Origin: Halorubrum alkaliphilum
GTDB lineage: Archaea; Halobacteriota; Halobacteria; Halobacteriales; Haloferacaceae
Reading direction: 5' to 3'
DNA length: 64,000 nt
Assembly: GCF_017873815.1 (NCBI RefSeq)
Contig: NZ_JAGGKQ010000013.1
Location: 1 to 64,000 of the forward strand
Both the position numbers and the translations under genes were made by a program. Shown here piece after piece: positions 51,186 to 59,859 of this stretch (position 1 is the stretch's first letter; every line of letters begins with the position of its first letter). The notes under the pieces are model-generated. The model was not told where the DNA came from. It did no database searches and saw only the letters and a program-made list of their open reading frames with translations.

Positions 51186-52094
51186 TCATCGACGGCGCAT
51201 TCCGATCCCCGAGTACCCGCAAGCGTCACACGAGAGCGTCTCGCTCGCGCCGAATGTGTACGCCGAGAGCGACGAGCCACACCGAGGACAGGGGTCGCCC
51301 GCGGCGAGCGGCGGGTCGTACCGAACGTCGGCGACGACGACGCGAACGAGGAGCGCGTCGGCCGCGTCGTCGTCGACCGCACCGCCCCAGATGACGTTCG
51401 CGTCCGCACCGATCCGCGCCCGGACTTCGCCGATCGCGTCGGTCGCGGCAGTGATGCTCGTGTCCGGATCGACGACGACGTCGACGAGCACGGCACTGGC
51501 GGTCGCCGCGTCGACTCCACACGGGAGTCGATCGAAGGCCGACTCGACCGCGACCGCGGGCGCATCGCGAGGTGCCGACCCGGTCGCGACCGCGGCGAGA
51601 CCCGAGGCGAGCACCGTCCGCGCGTCGGTGAGATCGAGGTTGACGAATCCGGGATCCTGAACGGCCGCAAGGAACTCACGCACCGTGCTCGCAGGGCCGA
51701 GCGCGGAACCCGCTCCGTCCCCGGCGAGCAACACCCCGTCGACCGCCGCCGTGATCGTCGCCAGCGCGTCCGCATCGGCGTCGTCGCCGGACACGACCGC
51801 GACGGTGAAGACGCCGGTGTCGGCGACCTCACGGAGGTCGGCGAGCGTGTCCTCGTCGGTGCTCGGGCCGACGACGACGACGGCGGCGACGACCTCCGTG
51901 GAATCGCCGGACTCCGTCGGGGTGGTTCCCGACCCGGTTCTCCCGTCGATCAGGTCCGGAACCGACACGACTCGGGCACCCGGGAACGATCCCGTAGAGA
52001 GTCCGTCCGCGTCCGCGGCGTCGCCGAGTCCGCAGACGACGATGGACCCGTCGAGTGCGTCCGCGGTCGTTCGGAGGTCCTCCCCTCGGGCCAT
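51186..52094 (-). CDS. FtsZ/tubulin-like pseudo-GTPase with zinc ribbon
   Basis: The product is 302 residues. The order of elements follows FtsZ: SIVVCGLGDAADADGL at the N-terminus, VVVVGPSTDEDTLADLREVA, VFTVAVV, a helix before GFVNLDLTDARTVL (the T7-like segment), then VDVVVDPDTSITAATDAIGEVRA and ANVIWGGAVDDDAADALLVRVVV, closely matching the FtsZ C-terminal domain. The GTP-binding signature GGGTGS/TG is absent, and the catalytic T7 NxDxxD reads NLDLTD. A four-cysteine zinc ribbon (CPRCG...CDACG) is appended. It cannot bind GTP in the usual way, so it may regulate or cap tubulin-like filaments. Confidence 0.72.
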   Translation of the reverse strand: MARGEDLRTTADALDGSIVVCGLGDAADADGLSTGSFPGARVVSVPDLIDGRTGSGTTPTESGDSTEVVAAVVVVGPSTDEDTLADLREVADTGVFTVAVVSGDDADADALATITAAVDGVLLAGDGAGSALGPASTVREFLAAVQDPGFVNLDLTDARTVLASGLAAVATGSAPRDAPAVAVESAFDRLPCGVDAATASAVLVDVVVDPDTSITAATDAIGEVRARIGADANVIWGGAVDDDAADALLVRVVVADVRYDPPLAAGDPCPRCGSSLSAYTFGASETLSCDACGYSGIGMRRR

Positions 52095-52220
52095 GTATCG
52101 GGTGGTTCCGCCGCCGCCGACAAACCTCTTCGGACTGCGTATGCCGACGGACGCAGTCCGCCGCCGGCGAGTGAAACGAAGTCCTTAATTACCGGACGGT
52201 CGTTCTTCGATTTGGGACGC

Positions 52221-52291
52221 GGGACCGTGGGGTAGTGGTATCCTATGCGGATGGGGTCCGTATGACCTGAGTTCGACTCTCAGCGGTCCCA
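52221..52291 (+). tRNA. tRNA-Pro (GGG)
   Basis: Acceptor GGGACCG/CGGTCCC and T-arm CTGAG-TTCGACT-CTCAG are perfect. Anticodon stem TGCGG/CCGTA with loop ATGGGGT gives GGG; T8 and discriminator A are normal. A regular chromosomal tRNA, unlike many in the array. Confidence 0.9.
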
Positions 52292-52392
52292 TTACTCGTA
52301 TTACGCCTCCATCGGGAGCAGTGCTGACCGTCAGATAGGCGAACGGGTCCGGTTTCGATCACCGGGTGGGTCACGGCCGAAGACCGGTTCGT

Positions 52393-52572
52393 TCAGTCGT
52401 CCGTTCGTTTATCGGACGGCTCAACGCGATACAGCCTGTCAAACGGCACGTACCCGACCTGTTCATCCGACTTCTGTCGGCGGTTCTCGTACAGCATGAG
52501 TCCGGATTCCCCTTCATAGAGACACCCGCATTCGATGCTCCCAGTGCTCCCGTCCTCGGCCTGGTAGATCAC
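52393..52572 (-). CDS. 59-residue haloarchaeal protein
   Basis: Reading the minus strand from the GTG at 52572 gives IYQAEDGSTGSIECGCLYE and then MLYENRRQKSDEQVGYVPFDRLYRVE. A single Cys-x-Cys and a strand-rich layout are visible. The composition is typical of a real halophile protein, and the opposite-strand frame here is a shadow. The function is unknown. Confidence 0.55.
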   Translation of the reverse strand: MIYQAEDGSTGSIECGCLYEGESGLMLYENRRQKSDEQVGYVPFDRLYRVEPSDKRTDD

Positions 52573-52702
52573 GTCCGTGGGGAGGGTAGTCCGTGAACGA
52601 TCATAAATCTCTCTCGTCTGCGCGGATGAATCGCTAACGAGACACCGCCTCGCTCGCCGGATACCGTACCTATTTCAACGATACGTCGACTCGTTCCGCC
52701 AT

Positions 52703-53833
52703 ATGAGTCCGTCGAGCGCGGACGGGGGTCAGCTCACGATCCGGGGAGGCTCTCCGCTGCCGGCCGTCCTCTTCGTGACCGGCGTGCTTCTCACGCTGAT
52801 CGCGGCCGCACAGGCGGCGTTCGCGCTCGGTGACGGTCGGCCGGCGTTGGAGGCGCTGCTCGATCTCGTCTTCATCGCGGTTCCCGGCCTAACCTTCGCG
52901 TACACCGGATACTGGCTTCCACGGTCGGAAGTCACCGGGACCTACTACCCGCGGATCGTCGCCTGGATGCTCGGCGGCATCCTCGTGATGTTCGGGTTCG
53001 TCGTCCTGCGGGACATCCACCCCGGCGTCACCGCCGAGTGGTCCGTCGGAACTCAAGCGATCGCCTTGACGATCGGGTCGGTCGGCGGGCTCCTGATCGG
53101 GATCCAAGAGACGCGAGCGACGATACGAACCGCCCAACTCGAGGACCGACAGGCCGAACTCGAGAAACGGACCGCGGAGTTGGAGGCGAACGAACGCGAG
53201 CTCGAGCGCCAGAACGCGCAACTGGAGCAGTTCGCCAGCGTCGTCTCCCACGACCTCCGGAACCCGCTGTCGGTCGCACAGGGGAACGTCGATCTGCTAC
53301 GCGACGAGTACGAGATCGACCGACTCGATACGGTGTCGGACGCACACGACCGAATGGAGACGCTGATCGAGGACCTCCTGACGCTGGCACGGCAGGGCGA
53401 CGCGATACGCGGGGTTGAATCCGTCGGCTTGGCGGAGCTGAGCCGAGCCTGCTGGGAGCAGGTCGCGACGGAGGACGCGACGGTTTCCATCGACGATCCC
53501 CCGATGGTGATGGCCGATCGCGACCGGCTCAGGCAACTGCTCGAGAACCTGTTTCGCAACAGCGTCGAACACGGGGGAGAGGGCCCGAACGTGACCGTCG
53601 GCACCCTTGACGACGGGAACGGGTTCTACGTCGCCGACGACGGTCCGGGAATCCCCGAGTCGGAGCGGGACCGCGTCTTCGAGAGCGGCCACTCGACTGT
53701 CGACTCGGGCACCGGGTTCGGACTCGCGATCGTCGCGGAGATTGCCGAGGCTCACGGCTGGGACGTTCACGTCGCCGACGCCACGGGTGGGGGTGTGCGG
53801 TTCGAGATCACTGGCGTTGAGTTCCCGGAGTAG
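52703..53833 (+). CDS. Membrane histidine kinase
   Basis: The product is 376 residues. Four membrane helices lie within residues 18-140, a coiled coil (ETRATIRTAQLEDRQAELEKR and on) spans about 145-180, and then the HisKA dimerisation domain with His in FASVVSHDLRNPL near residue 187. The HATPase domain follows with the N-box LENLFRNSVEHG, G1 VADDGPGIPES and G2 GTGFGLAIV. No receiver or PAS domain is attached and no response regulator lies next to it, so its partner is elsewhere. The sensed signal is unknown. Confidence 0.88.
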   Translation: MSPSSADGGQLTIRGGSPLPAVLFVTGVLLTLIAAAQAAFALGDGRPALEALLDLVFIAVPGLTFAYTGYWLPRSEVTGTYYPRIVAWMLGGILVMFGFVVLRDIHPGVTAEWSVGTQAIALTIGSVGGLLIGIQETRATIRTAQLEDRQAELEKRTAELEANERELERQNAQLEQFASVVSHDLRNPLSVAQGNVDLLRDEYEIDRLDTVSDAHDRMETLIEDLLTLARQGDAIRGVESVGLAELSRACWEQVATEDATVSIDDPPMVMADRDRLRQLLENLFRNSVEHGGEGPNVTVGTLDDGNGFYVADDGPGIPESERDRVFESGHSTVDSGTGFGLAIVAEIAEAHGWDVHVADATGGGVRFEITGVEFPE

Positions 53834-53876
53834 ACGGATCACTGCCATTGAAGCGGTCGGGGACCGACCCGCCGGT

Positions 53877-54431
53877 ATGAAACAGATCTACGCCCCGTGG
53901 CGGATCGATTGGGTCGAGCGCGACGAGGACCCGGTCGACGGCTGTCCGTTCTGTGTCCTCCCGGAGCGCGCGGACGCCCGCGAGGCGCTCGTCGTCGCGC
54001 GCAGCGACCACAACGTCGTGCTGTTGAACAACTCGCCGTACAACCCGGGTCACGCGATGGTGATCCCGGACGCCCACGTCGATGACTGGACCGGACTCGA
54101 CGACGAGACGATGCTGGATCACGGGCGACTGAAGGCCGCGACGCTGGCGGCGGCCCGCCGCGGGATCGGTCCGGAGGGGTTCAACACCGGGCTCAACCTC
54201 GGGGGCGCGGCCGCCGGTGGCTCGATCGATCACCTCCACACCCACGTGGTCCCGCGCTGGGAGGGGGACACGAACTTCATGCCCGTCGTCGGCGACACGA
54301 AGGTGATAGTTGAGGCCGTCGACCGGACGTACGAACACCTCCACGAGGCGTTCGCGGCCGGGGAGTACGTCGTCGACGCGGGTGATGCGGAGTCGGGTGA
54401 CGCAGTGCGGCTCTCGTTCGACGCCGACTGA
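53877..54431 (+). CDS. HIT-family nucleotide hydrolase/transferase
   Basis: The product is 184 residues from ATG 53877. It has a zinc-type CPFC near the N-terminus, LNNSPYNPGHAMVIP, GFNTGLNLGGAAGGSIDHL-type strand, and the histidine triad HLHTHVVPRW. These define the Hint/FHIT-like AP4A-phosphorylase group, which cleave dinucleoside polyphosphates or nucleotide conjugates. Upstream in-frame sequence overlaps the kinase gene and lacks similarity. Confidence 0.88.
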   Translation: MKQIYAPWRIDWVERDEDPVDGCPFCVLPERADAREALVVARSDHNVVLLNNSPYNPGHAMVIPDAHVDDWTGLDDETMLDHGRLKAATLAAARRGIGPEGFNTGLNLGGAAAGGSIDHLHTHVVPRWEGDTNFMPVVGDTKVIVEAVDRTYEHLHEAFAAGEYVVDAGDAESGDAVRLSFDAD

Positions 54432-54458
54432 GTCGCTCGATTTCGTGCTGAGCAGTGC

Positions 54459-55832
54459 CTACTCCCCGTCGCCAAGCTTGGTCTCGCCGACCGCGTCGTG
54501 ACCCTCGATGGTCTTGGTCCCGCCCATATACGGCCGGAGCGCCTCGGGGACGGTCACCGTCCCGTCGTCGTTCTGGTAGTACTCCAGGGTCGCGACGACG
54601 ATCCGCGGGACCGCGAGCCCCGAGCCGTTCAGGGTGTGGAGGAACTCCGCGGATTCGTGGTGCTCCTCGCGGTAGCGGATCCCAGCCCTGCGGGCCTGGA
54701 AGTCCTCGAAGTTCGAGACTGAGGAGACCTCCAACCACCGACCGCCCTCTTCAGGGCCGTCCTCCATGTCGTCGCCGGGGGCCCACACTTCCAGATCGTA
54801 CTTCTTCGCCTGTGTGAACCCGAGGTCGCCGGTACACATCTCCAGGATCCGGTAGGGGAGTTCCAGCCGCCGGAGCACCTCCTCGGCCTCGTCGACGAGC
54901 CCCTCGAAGCGCTCGTCGCTCTCCTCCGGTCGGACGAAGTTCACCATCTCGACCTTGTTGAACTGGTGGACGCGGACGATACCCCGCGTCTCGGTCCCGT
55001 GCTCGCCCGCCTCCTGCCGGAAGTTGGGCGTGTACGCCTGGTACTTGAGCGGCAGGTCCTCGTCGAGCAGGATCTCGTCGCGGTGGAGGTTCGTGACGGG
55101 AACCTCCGCGGTCGGGAGCAGCCAGAGGTCGTCGTCGTCGTACGCCTCCTCGTTGGTTCCCTCGACGCGGTAGGCGTCCTCGGTGAACTTCGGGAGCTGA
55201 CCGGTGCCGCGCATCGACGCGGAGTTGGTCGGGATCGGCGGGAACACGTCGTGATACCCCTGCTCCCGGTGAACGTCGAGCATGAACTGGATCAGCGCGT
55301 GCTCCAAGCGAGCGCCGTCCCCCTTCGCGACGTAGAAGCCGCCACCGGCGACCTTCGCGCCGCGCTCGAAGTCCAGAATTTCGAGGTCCTCGCCCAGATC
55401 GTAGTGCGGCTCGACCTCCTCCGGAAGCTCCCGGCGGTCGTCGAACCCCTCGCGGCGTCGCTCGACGTTCTCCGATTCGTCCGCACCGACCGGCACCGAA
55501 TCCTGCGGGATCTGGGGAAGTTCGAGGAGGGAACGCTCCAGCTCGGCTTCCAGTTCGTCGGCGCGCTCCTCTATCGCCTGTAGCTCCGCTTTGAGCTCTT
55601 GGGAGCGCTCGATCGCCTCCTCGGCTTCGGCCTCCTCGCCCGCCTGCTTCAACTCGCCGATCCGCGAGGAGACCTTGTTGCGCTCGTGACGCAGGTCGTC
55701 GCCGCGCCCCTTCAGCTCCCGCCACTCCTCGTCGACGTCGAGTATCCGATCGAGGTCGACGTCGACGCCCTTGTTCTCCAGCGCCTCGCGGACGACGTCG
55801 GGGTTCTCCCGAACGAACTGTCGAGATAGCAT
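54459..55832 (-). CDS. serS: Seryl-tRNA synthetase
   Basis: The product is 457 residues. The N-terminal antiparallel coiled-coil arm (about 30-105) binds the long variable arm of tRNA-Ser. The class II catalytic domain shows motif 1 with TNSASMRGTGQLPKF, motif 2 FRQEAGEHGTETRGIVRVHQF and motif 3 GSGLAVPRIVVATLEYYQ. This is the bacterial-like SerRS used by haloarchaea, not the methanogen type. It charges tRNA-Ser, including presumably the three Ser tRNAs of the accessory array if these are functional. Confidence 0.95.
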   Translation of the reverse strand: MLSRQFVRENPDVVREALENKGVDVDLDRILDVDEEWRELKGRGDDLRHERNKVSSRIGELKQAGEEAEAEEAIERSQELKAELQAIEERADELEAELERSLLELPQIPQDSVPVGADESENVERRREGFDDRRELPEEVEPHYDLGEDLEILDFERGAKVAGGGFYVAKGDGARLEHALIQFMLDVHREQGYHDVFPPIPTNSASMRGTGQLPKFTEDAYRVEGTNEEAYDDDDLWLLPTAEVPVTNLHRDEILLDEDLPLKYQAYTPNFRQEAGEHGTETRGIVRVHQFNKVEMVNFVRPEESDERFEGLVDEAEEVLRRLELPYRILEMCTGDLGFTQAKKYDLEVWAPGDDMEDGPEEGGRWLEVSSVSNFEDFQARRAGIRYREEHHESAEFLHTLNGSGLAVPRIVVATLEYYQNDDGTVTVPEALRPYMGGTKTIEGHDAVGETKLGDGE

Positions 55833-56149
55833 TTATCGGGGGTTCCGCCGGGCGACCCAAAACCGTATCGGAGCGTGGGTCGCGCTCGGGGGTCGCGAGC
55901 GTCGCTTCACGACTAAGATACCAGCAACATACCCCGGAAACGGTAAGTTGTACCTTGATAACACGTATCTCACAACCTTGCGGGTGCCCACCGGGACCAA
56001 AGCGACCGCTCCGAGGCGTTCACGAGACCGAGCGTTAAAACCCGTCTATCGTCGTTCCGTGTATTCCAACCCGTTCGGGTAGTCGAGGCGTCACTGGTAC
56101 GGATCGCGGCGAGACACGATACCGGCGATATCTGCGTCCCTCGCGAAGC

Positions 56150-56183
56150 GTTACGTAACCTTGTCGGTTACGTGAAGGTAACC
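56150..56183. promoter_or_regulatory. Palindromic sites upstream of pstS
   Basis: GTTACGTAAC (56150-56159) is a perfect ten-base palindrome; GGTTAC (56166-56171) and GTAACC (56178-56183) form a second dyad. Both lie 27-60 bases before the pstS start, in the 377-base gap with serS. They are good candidates for a phosphate-responsive operator. The rest of the gap has no gene that I can see. Confidence 0.5.
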
Positions 56184-56209
56184 CAAGTAGGGCCGTTTTA
56201 TCCGAGTAG

Positions 56210-57187
56210 ATGACTCGAACACATTCGCGGCGATCCGCGCTCGGTCTCATCGGTGGTTCTGCGGTCGCGTCGCTGGCCGGTTGTCTGGGCGGCGGCAACG
56301 GCGGCGAGACCGTACGGATCTCGGGTGGCGTCGGCCCGCTCCCGATGGTCGAGGTCTGGGTCGACCTCTACGAGGAGGAGAGCGACGCGAGCTTCGACGT
56401 CTCCGGCGGCGGCACCGGCGTCGGCGTCTCCGACGTGCTCAACGATCAGGTCGACATCGCGATGATGGGCCGTCAGCCGGAACCCGAAGAGGAGGATCAG
56501 GGACTGTTCGCCGTTCCGATGCTGATCGATACCGTCGTCGGGACCGTCAACGCGGAAAACCCGGTTCTCGACGAGCTACAGGAGCAGGGACTGACCCGCG
56601 AGGACTTGGAAGCGGTCTTCACTAAGGAAGTGACGAACTGGGGCGAGCTCGTCGACGCCGATGTCGACGAGGACATCGTCGTGTACGGGCGCTCCGACGC
56701 CTCCGCGGCGTACAAACAGTGGGGAGACTTCCTCGCCGGCGAGGACGACGCGTACACCCAGAACGACCTGGAGAACCTCGCGGACGCCAACCACAACGGC
56801 GACCAGCCGGTCGCGGAGGCGATCGGCAATGAGGAGAACGCGATCTCGTTGAACAACATCAACTACGTGTACGACCTCTCGAGCGGCGAGCTCGAGGGAG
56901 ACATCCGGCCGGTACCGCTCGACCGTGACGGAACCGGACTCGACCCCGAGGAGGACTTCTACGAGACCCGAGAGGAGTTCCTCGGTGCCGTCGAGGACGG
57001 CGACTACCCCGCCCCGCCCGCCCGCGAGATGTTCCTCGCATCCGACGGCGGTTTCGAGAGCGAGGCGGCCGACTTCGTCGAGTGGGTGCTCACGGAGGGC
57101 CAGCAGTACGTGCGCGAGAACGGCTACGTCCCCCTTGAGGAGGACCGGCTCGACGAGGCACAGGACGCGCTGCCCGACGGGTCGTAG
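56210..57187 (+). CDS. pstS: Phosphate ABC transporter substrate-binding lipoprotein PstS
   Basis: The product is 325 residues. It begins with a twin-arginine signal (RRSALGLIGGSAVASLAGC) ending in a lipobox LAGC, so it is exported folded and lipid-anchored. The mature part has the phosphate-binding fold: RISGGVGPLPMVEVW, DIAMMGRQPEPEE, and YGRSDASAAYKQWGDF with the Ser/Asp/Arg contacts of PstS. It captures phosphate outside the cell for PstCAB. First gene of a tight operon; the next gene starts six bases after its stop. Confidence 0.92.
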   Translation: MTRTHSRRSALGLIGGSAVASLAGCLGGGNGGETVRISGGVGPLPMVEVWVDLYEEESDASFDVSGGGTGVGVSDVLNDQVDIAMMGRQPEPEEEDQGLFAVPMLIDTVVGTVNAENPVLDELQEQGLTREDLEAVFTKEVTNWGELVDADVDEDIVVYGRSDASAAYKQWGDFLAGEDDAYTQNDLENLADANHNGDQPVAEAIGNEENAISLNNINYVYDLSSGELEGDIRPVPLDRDGTGLDPEEDFYETREEFLGAVEDGDYPAPPAREMFLASDGGFESEAADFVEWVLTEGQQYVRENGYVPLEEDRLDEAQDALPDGS

Positions 57188-57192
57188 TTCGA

Positions 57193-58149
57193 ATGGGCGA
57201 GCACTCGGGCGGATCGGGATCGGGCGCGGGAGACGACGGCCGGTCGCCGCGGATCGGCCGACGCCTCCTCGTCGAGCGGCTGAGCAGCTACTGGCTCCGC
57301 GGTGCCGGATACTTCGCCGTCGGGCTGTTCGCCGCCATCGTGGTGGCGCTGTTGTATCAGTCGCTCCCGCTGTTGGCCGAGTACCCGCTGAGCGAGGTGC
57401 TGCTCTCCTCGAACTGGGACCCGGCGCAGAACCAGTTCGGTTTCTTCCCGGCGATCGTCGGGACGGTGTACGTGACGATCCTGTCGATGGCGATGGGCGC
57501 GCCGATCGCGGTCCTCGCGGCGGTGTACATCGCTGAGTACGCCGAGGGGCGGACGAGGACGCTCGTCTCCTCGTTCATCGACGTGCTCGCGGCGATCCCG
57601 AGCGTGATCTTCGGACTGGTCGCGCTGGTCGTCGTGGTCCCCTTCGTCGGCAACTATCTCGCGCCGGCGGTCGGCGCGGACGCGACGGGGCTCGGAATTC
57701 TGACGGTGAGTCTGGTGATGGCGATCGTCGTCACGCCGTTCATGATCTCGCTGTCGGTCGAGTCGCTGGAGGCGTTGCCCGATGAGCTGCGTGAGTCGTC
57801 GCTGGGCGTCGGCGCGACCGAGTGGGAGACGATCCGCTCGGTCCTGTTGCGCGCGGCGGGGCCGGGGATCTTCTCGGCCGTCCTCCTCGGCTTCGGCCGG
57901 GTGTTCGGCGCGACGATCGTTCCGGCAATGCTGATCGGCGGGCAGACCCAGTTGCCGGACTCGGTGTTCTCGACCGGCCAGACGCTCCCGACGCTCATCG
58001 TCAACGACTTCGGTGAGCTGATGTCGCTGCCGCTCACCCAGTCCGCGCTGATCTTCGTCGGACTGCTGCTCGTCGTCGTCGTCTGGCTGTTCAACTTCGC
58101 CGCGATGCTGGTCCGTCGGCGGCTCCAACGGAGGTGGCAGTACCAATGA
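57193..58149 (+). CDS. pstC: Phosphate ABC transporter permease PstC
   Basis: The product is 318 residues with about six membrane helices. The permease EAA-type loop is in LEALPDELRESSLGVGATEWETIRSVLL, which contacts the ATPase PstB. Other conserved parts are the first periplasmic strand after helix 1 (NWDPAQNQFGFFPAIVGT) and EYAEGRTRTLVSSFIDVLAAIPSVIFG. With PstA it forms the membrane channel for phosphate import. Its stop overlaps the start of pstA. Confidence 0.92.
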   Translation: MGEHSGGSGSGAGDDGRSPRIGRRLLVERLSSYWLRGAGYFAVGLFAAIVVALLYQSLPLLAEYPLSEVLLSSNWDPAQNQFGFFPAIVGTVYVTILSMAMGAPIAVLAAVYIAEYAEGRTRTLVSSFIDVLAAIPSVIFGLVALVVVVPFVGNYLAPAVGADATGLGILTVSLVMAIVVTPFMISLSVESLEALPDELRESSLGVGATEWETIRSVLLRAAGPGIFSAVLLGFGRVFGATIVPAMLIGGQTQLPDSVFSTGQTLPTLIVNDFGELMSLPLTQSALIFVGLLLVVVVWLFNFAAMLVRRRLQRRWQYQ

Positions 58150-59006
58150 ACCGGTACACGCGGGAGCGCGTCGCGGGCGTGGCGGTCCGAGCGGCGACCG
58201 TGCTCGTGCTCGCCGTGATGGCGATCGTGATCGGCGTGACGCTCGCTCGGGGCGGCCGCGTACTCCTCGCGAACCCGGCGATCGTCGTCACGCCGCCCGG
58301 CTCGCGGTACATGCTGGAGGCGAACGGTGGCTTCCTTCACGCGGTCCTCGGAAGCCTGTTCATCGTCGGTCCCGCGACGGTCGTCTCGATGGTCCTCGCC
58401 GTCTCGACGGCGGCGTACCTCCAGAGCGACTACTCCAGCGAGCGCTTCTCGGACGTCACCAACATGTTCCTGAACGTGCTCTGGGGCACCCCGCCGATCG
58501 TCTACGGCGTCTTCGTGTTGACGGTCGTCATCGCGCTCGGTGCACGAACGAGCATGTTCTACGGGATCGTCGCCATCGCGATCTTCCAGTACCCGATCAT
58601 GACGAGATACACCGACGAGGCGCTTCGCTCGGCTCCCGACACCGTTCGAGAAGCGACGTACGGGCTCGGCGCGACCCGCTTCGAGAGCGCGGTTATGACC
58701 GCGCGGGCCGCCCTGCCGGGTATCGTCGCCGGCGTGATCATGGGGTTCGCACGCGGCGTCGGCGACGCCGCGACGGTCCTGTTCACCGCCGGTCGGAGCA
58801 CGCGGATGCCCGGCGGGCTGTTCGAGCCCGCGACGACGCTCCCGGTCCTCGTCTTCGATCAGGCGACCTCGTTCAACGCGGAGGTGCGGTCGCACGCGTA
58901 CGCCGCCTCCTTCGTGCTCATCGTCGTCGTGTTGGGTCTGATACTCGCCTCGAAGCTGCTCGCCGGACGCTACGCCCGGTTCGCGCCGGGAGGTCGAAAC
59001 TCATGA
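58146..59006 (+). CDS. pstA: Phosphate ABC transporter permease PstA
   Basis: The product is 286 residues from the ATG at 58146, chosen because it overlaps the pstC stop (ATGA). Six membrane helices; the coupling loop LRSAPDTVREATYGLGATRFESAV and the following ALPGIVAGVIMGFARGVGDAATVLF are typical of PstA. It pairs with PstC. Its stop again overlaps the pstB start by four bases, so the whole unit is translationally coupled. Confidence 0.92.
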   Translation: MNRYTRERVAGVAVRAATVLVLAVMAIVIGVTLARGGRVLLANPAIVVTPPGSRYMLEANGGFLHAVLGSLFIVGPATVVSMVLAVSTAAYLQSDYSSERFSDVTNMFLNVLWGTPPIVYGVFVLTVVIALGARTSMFYGIVAIAIFQYPIMTRYTDEALRSAPDTVREATYGLGATRFESAVMTARAALPGIVAGVIMGFARGVGDAATVLFTAGRSTRMPGGLFEPATTLPVLVFDQATSFNAEVRSHAYAASFVLIVVVLGLILASKLLAGRYARFAPGGRNS

Positions 59007-59800
59007 CGGACACCGTACTCGAAACCGAGAACCTTGCCGTAACGTACACCGGAGACCGCCGTGTCGAGGCCGTCAAGGGCGTCGATCTGGCGTTCCCGGA
59101 GAACAGACTGACCGCCATCATCGGTCCGTCCGGCTGTGGGAAATCGACGTATCTCAAAGCGCTCGACCGACTTCACGACATCCAGCCGAACGTGGAGATA
59201 ACCGGGGAGGTGTACCTTCGCGGCGAGCCGGTGTACGACACCGACGAGCCGGCACCGGAGATCCGGAAACAGGTGGGCTACGTTCCACAGGAGCCGACGG
59301 CGCTTCCCCTCTCGATCTACGAGAACGTCGCCTATGGGCTCCGGATCCACGGCCTGTTCGACTCGAAGGACGACCTCGACGAGCTGGTCGAACGGCACCT
59401 CCGCAAGGTGAACCTCTTCGAGGAGGTGAGCGACCGGCTCGACGCGCCCGCCGCCGGGCTCTCGACCGGACAGATCCAGCGGCTCTGTCTCGCTCGCTCC
59501 TTGGCGGTCGAGCCGGACGTGCTGCTCTGTGACGAGGTGACCTCCGCGCTCGACCCGATCTCGGCGGAGAACGTCGAGGAGACGCTGGCTGAGCTCGCCG
59601 AGGAGTACACCATCGTCATGGTGACACACAGCATGGATCAGGCGAAACGGCTCGCCGACGAGGTCGTCTTCCTCTACCTCGGGGAGGTAGTCGAGACGAA
59701 CGACGTGCGGTCGTTCTTCGAGGACCCCCAACACGAGCGAACCAAGCGGTTCGTCAGCGGGCCGACCGACGATGAGTACGCGGTCTCCGACGCGACCTGA
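59003..59800 (+). CDS. pstB: Phosphate ABC transporter ATPase PstB
   Basis: The product is 265 residues. Walker A GPSGCGKSTYLKAL near residue 43, Q-loop VPQEPTALP, signature LSTGQIQRLCLARSLA (with Thr in place of the usual Gly at the second position), Walker B VLLCDEVTSALDP and the switch His in VMVTHSMDQA. It hydrolyses ATP to drive import through PstCA. No phoU follows; the next gene is dihydroorotase. The signature is slightly unusual but retained enough for function. Confidence 0.92.
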   Translation: MTDTVLETENLAVTYTGDRRVEAVKGVDLAFPENRLTAIIGPSGCGKSTYLKALDRLHDIQPNVEITGEVYLRGEPVYDTDEPAPEIRKQVGYVPQEPTALPLSIYENVAYGLRIHGLFDSKDDLDELVERHLRKVNLFEEVSDRLDAPAAGLSTGQIQRLCLARSLAVEPDVLLCDEVTSALDPISAENVEETLAELAEEYTIVMVTHSMDQAKRLADEVVFLYLGEVVETNDVRSFFEDPQHERTKRFVSGPTDDEYAVSDAT

Positions 59801-59859
59801 CCCGTTTCGACGCGATCCGAACCGCCACGATTTATGTTCGGGCCCGTATCGCTCCACCC

